In this document: piece by piece, positions 62,818 through 64,000 of the stretch
Position numbering within the stretch: the stretch's first letter is position 1
Layout: every line of letters begins with the position of its first letter
Source: an uncultured Aquimarina sp.
Lineage (GTDB): Bacteria; Bacteroidota; Bacteroidia; Flavobacteriales; Flavobacteriaceae
DNA: 64,000 nucleotides
Direction of reading: 5' to 3'
Assembly: GCF_947495315.1 (NCBI RefSeq)
Contig: NZ_CANLYD010000015.1
Location: 62,001 to 126,000, forward strand
Notes under the pieces: generated by a model
What the model saw: the letters and a program-made list of their open reading frames with translations, nothing else
Told to the model about the DNA's origin: nothing
Databases searched by the model: none
Program-made: the position numbers and the translations under genes

Positions 62818-64000
62818 TTGAAGAATTTAGGTTACATACTACTTTTAGCAGTAGTATTGATTTCATGTCAGCAAGAAAAAAAAGAAGAAGAAGTTGTCCT
62901 CCCTAAGGTAATTGAAAAAATAAAAGAGCCGCCTGTTGTTAAGGAATTTGGATTCAATCTTAACAACTTCACGGTAGTTAGAGACACGGTACGTCCAGGT
63001 GATAGTTTTGGAGCTATATTAGATAGTCACGGTATTTCTAGAGCTAAGGTTTTTGAAATTTCAAACAAAATCAAGGACACCTTTAACGTTGCTAGAATTA
63101 TGGCTGGAAAAGCGTATACTGTTCTTAAATCCAAAGACACTACAGAACAAGCTCAAATTTTTGTTTATCAAAATGGACTTATCGACTATACTGTTGTAGA
63201 TTTTAGAGATAGTATTATCGCCAGAAAAAGTGCAAAACCAGTAAAAATAGTAGAAAGAATAGCTTCTGGAACAATAGAAAGTAATCTATCCCAGACCTTT
63301 GATGATATGGATCTTAGTTTTCTTGTTGCTTATAAAATGGCAGACATTTATGCCTGGACTATAGACTTTACAAGACTTCAGGCTGGAGATCAATTTAAAG
63401 TTATTTACACAGAGAAATATATAAATGACACCATACCTGCAGGAATTGGTGAAATCAAAGCTTCGTATTTTGAACATCGAAGCAAACCTATATATGCCTT
63501 TAAATTCGAAGATGACACCATTAATGGGACATCAGATTATTTTGACCAGGAGGCAAACAATTTACGTAGAGCTTTTCTTAGAGCCCCTGTTCAGTTTAGT
63601 AGAATTTCTTCCAGATATAATCTTAAGCGAAGAATACGATATTATGGAAATAAAATAAGACCGCATCGTGGAACAGACTTTGCTGCTCCAGTTGGAACTC
63701 CCATCTTAGCAACTGCAGATGGTACTGTTACCAAGTCAGAGCGCAGAGGAGGAAACGGAAAATATGTCAAAATCAGACACAATGCTACCTACGACACTCA
63801 ATACCTCCATATGAGTAGAAGAGCAGTAAAGGTAGGTGAATTTGTTAGACAAGGAGAGGTTATAGGATACATCGGAATGACAGGAAACACCAGCGGGCCT
63901 CATGTATGTTATCGTTTCTGGAAAAATGGTAAAGAAGTAGATCCGTTCAGAGAAGATTTACCTGCCTCAAAGCCTCTAAATGATAGTTTACGACCTGCCT
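62818..64000 (+). CDS. M23-family lipoprotein peptidase (C-terminus beyond the window)
   Basis: A TTG starts a lipoprotein signal peptide (MKNLGYILLLAVVLISC, lipobox LISC), three codons after the kynA stop, so translation may be coupled. The body has a lysin-like N-terminal part (VVRDTVRPGDSFGAILDSHG) and an M23 metallopeptidase domain: His283 and Asp287 in PHRGTDFAAP, His331 in YLHMS, and His362 in GPHVCYRFWKNGKEV. The usual HxH second His is replaced by Cys364 (HVC). It is presumably a peptidoglycan endopeptidase or cell-wall regulator. 394 codons are visible. Confidence 0.9.
   Translation, partial: MKNLGYILLLAVVLISCQQEKKEEEVVLPKVIEKIKEPPVVKEFGFNLNNFTVVRDTVRPGDSFGAILDSHGISRAKVFEISNKIKDTFNVARIMAGKAYTVLKSKDTTEQAQIFVYQNGLIDYTVVDFRDSIIARKSAKPVKIVERIASGTIESNLSQTFDDMDLSFLVAYKMADIYAWTIDFTRLQAGDQFKVIYTEKYINDTIPAGIGEIKASYFEHRSKPIYAFKFEDDTINGTSDYFDQEANNLRRAFLRAPVQFSRISSRYNLKRRIRYYGNKIRPHRGTDFAAPVGTPILATADGTVTKSERRGGNGKYVKIRHNATYDTQYLHMSRRAVKVGEFVRQGEVIGYIGMTGNTSGPHVCYRFWKNGKEVDPFREDLPASKPLNDSLRPA

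Overview
The window looks like chromosomal DNA from a marine member of the Flavobacteriaceae (Bacteroidota), possibly close to Aquimarina; the genus is a guess. The evidence is low GC, promoters with the Bacteroidota -7 box TAnnTTTG, no strong Shine-Dalgarno sequences, TonB-dependent receptors with N-terminal carboxypeptidase-regulatory domains, type IX secretion (T9SS) C-terminal sorting domains, and typical flavobacterial neighbourhoods (glmS / DUF4270 / glycogen-synthase-like gene divergent from panC-panD; ileS-dksA...lspA).

Layout. 1-864: start of a TonB-dependent receptor that runs off the left edge, then a 44-bp perfect palindrome. 1070-5499: leftward glmS, a DUF4270 lipoprotein and a one-domain glycogen-synthase-like gene. 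5608-10554: rightward panC, panD, a flippase-like membrane protein, an esterase-fold protein and radA. 10558-15388: aldo/keto reductase, then a gene-poor accessory stretch with candidate small RNAs, a 72-aa protein, an S24/S26-like domain protein, a DUF434/PIN-like protein and two small secreted proteins. 15389-22067: OmpA lipoprotein, exonuclease III, a DUF559 gene beside REP-like repeats, a 1089-aa TPR-CHAT protein and a Coa1-like protein, with several dispersed repeats between them. 22068-32053: a large outer-membrane protein, a small lipoprotein and two tandem ~1000-aa T9SS cargo proteins. 32189-39239: glyS, a coiled-coil protein, comF, a BIG_5 lipoprotein, an omega-amidase, an unknown protein and a MarR regulator. 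39387-50056: a TonB receptor, ileS, a DksA-like gene, an ECF sigma / anti-sigma / three DUF4097 module and lspA. 50048-53419: response regulator and a leftward RimB-like / RimK / aspartoacylase / 5-formyl-THF cyclo-ligase operon. 53530-57622: uvrC and a PlpD-like patatin outer-membrane protein. 57806-64000: aromatic amino-acid catabolism (hmgA, hppD, kynA) with a four-helix-bundle protein, a DUF3108 protein and an M23 peptidase that runs off the right edge.

How the genes work together. Most genes are housekeeping: aminosugar and pantothenate synthesis, DNA repair (radA, xth, uvrC), tRNA charging (glyS, ileS) and envelope biogenesis. hppD and hmgA carry out consecutive steps of tyrosine breakdown and kynA opens tryptophan breakdown. 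The ECF module probably senses the envelope and autoregulates. The RimK cluster looks like an ATP-grasp tagging system with two hydrolases. I found no CRISPR array, rRNA, tRNA, complete insertion sequence or prophage. The items I consider most worth following are: ileS of the IleRS2 type with the HIGH motif rearranged to GIHH; the membrane-anchored TPR-CHAT protein; the ECF-DUF4097 module between dksA and lspA, where one start codon lies inside a terminator-like hairpin; the REP-like repeats next to the DUF559 gene and the structured repeat before the 1138-aa outer-membrane protein; and the candidate small RNA near 11,830-12,050.
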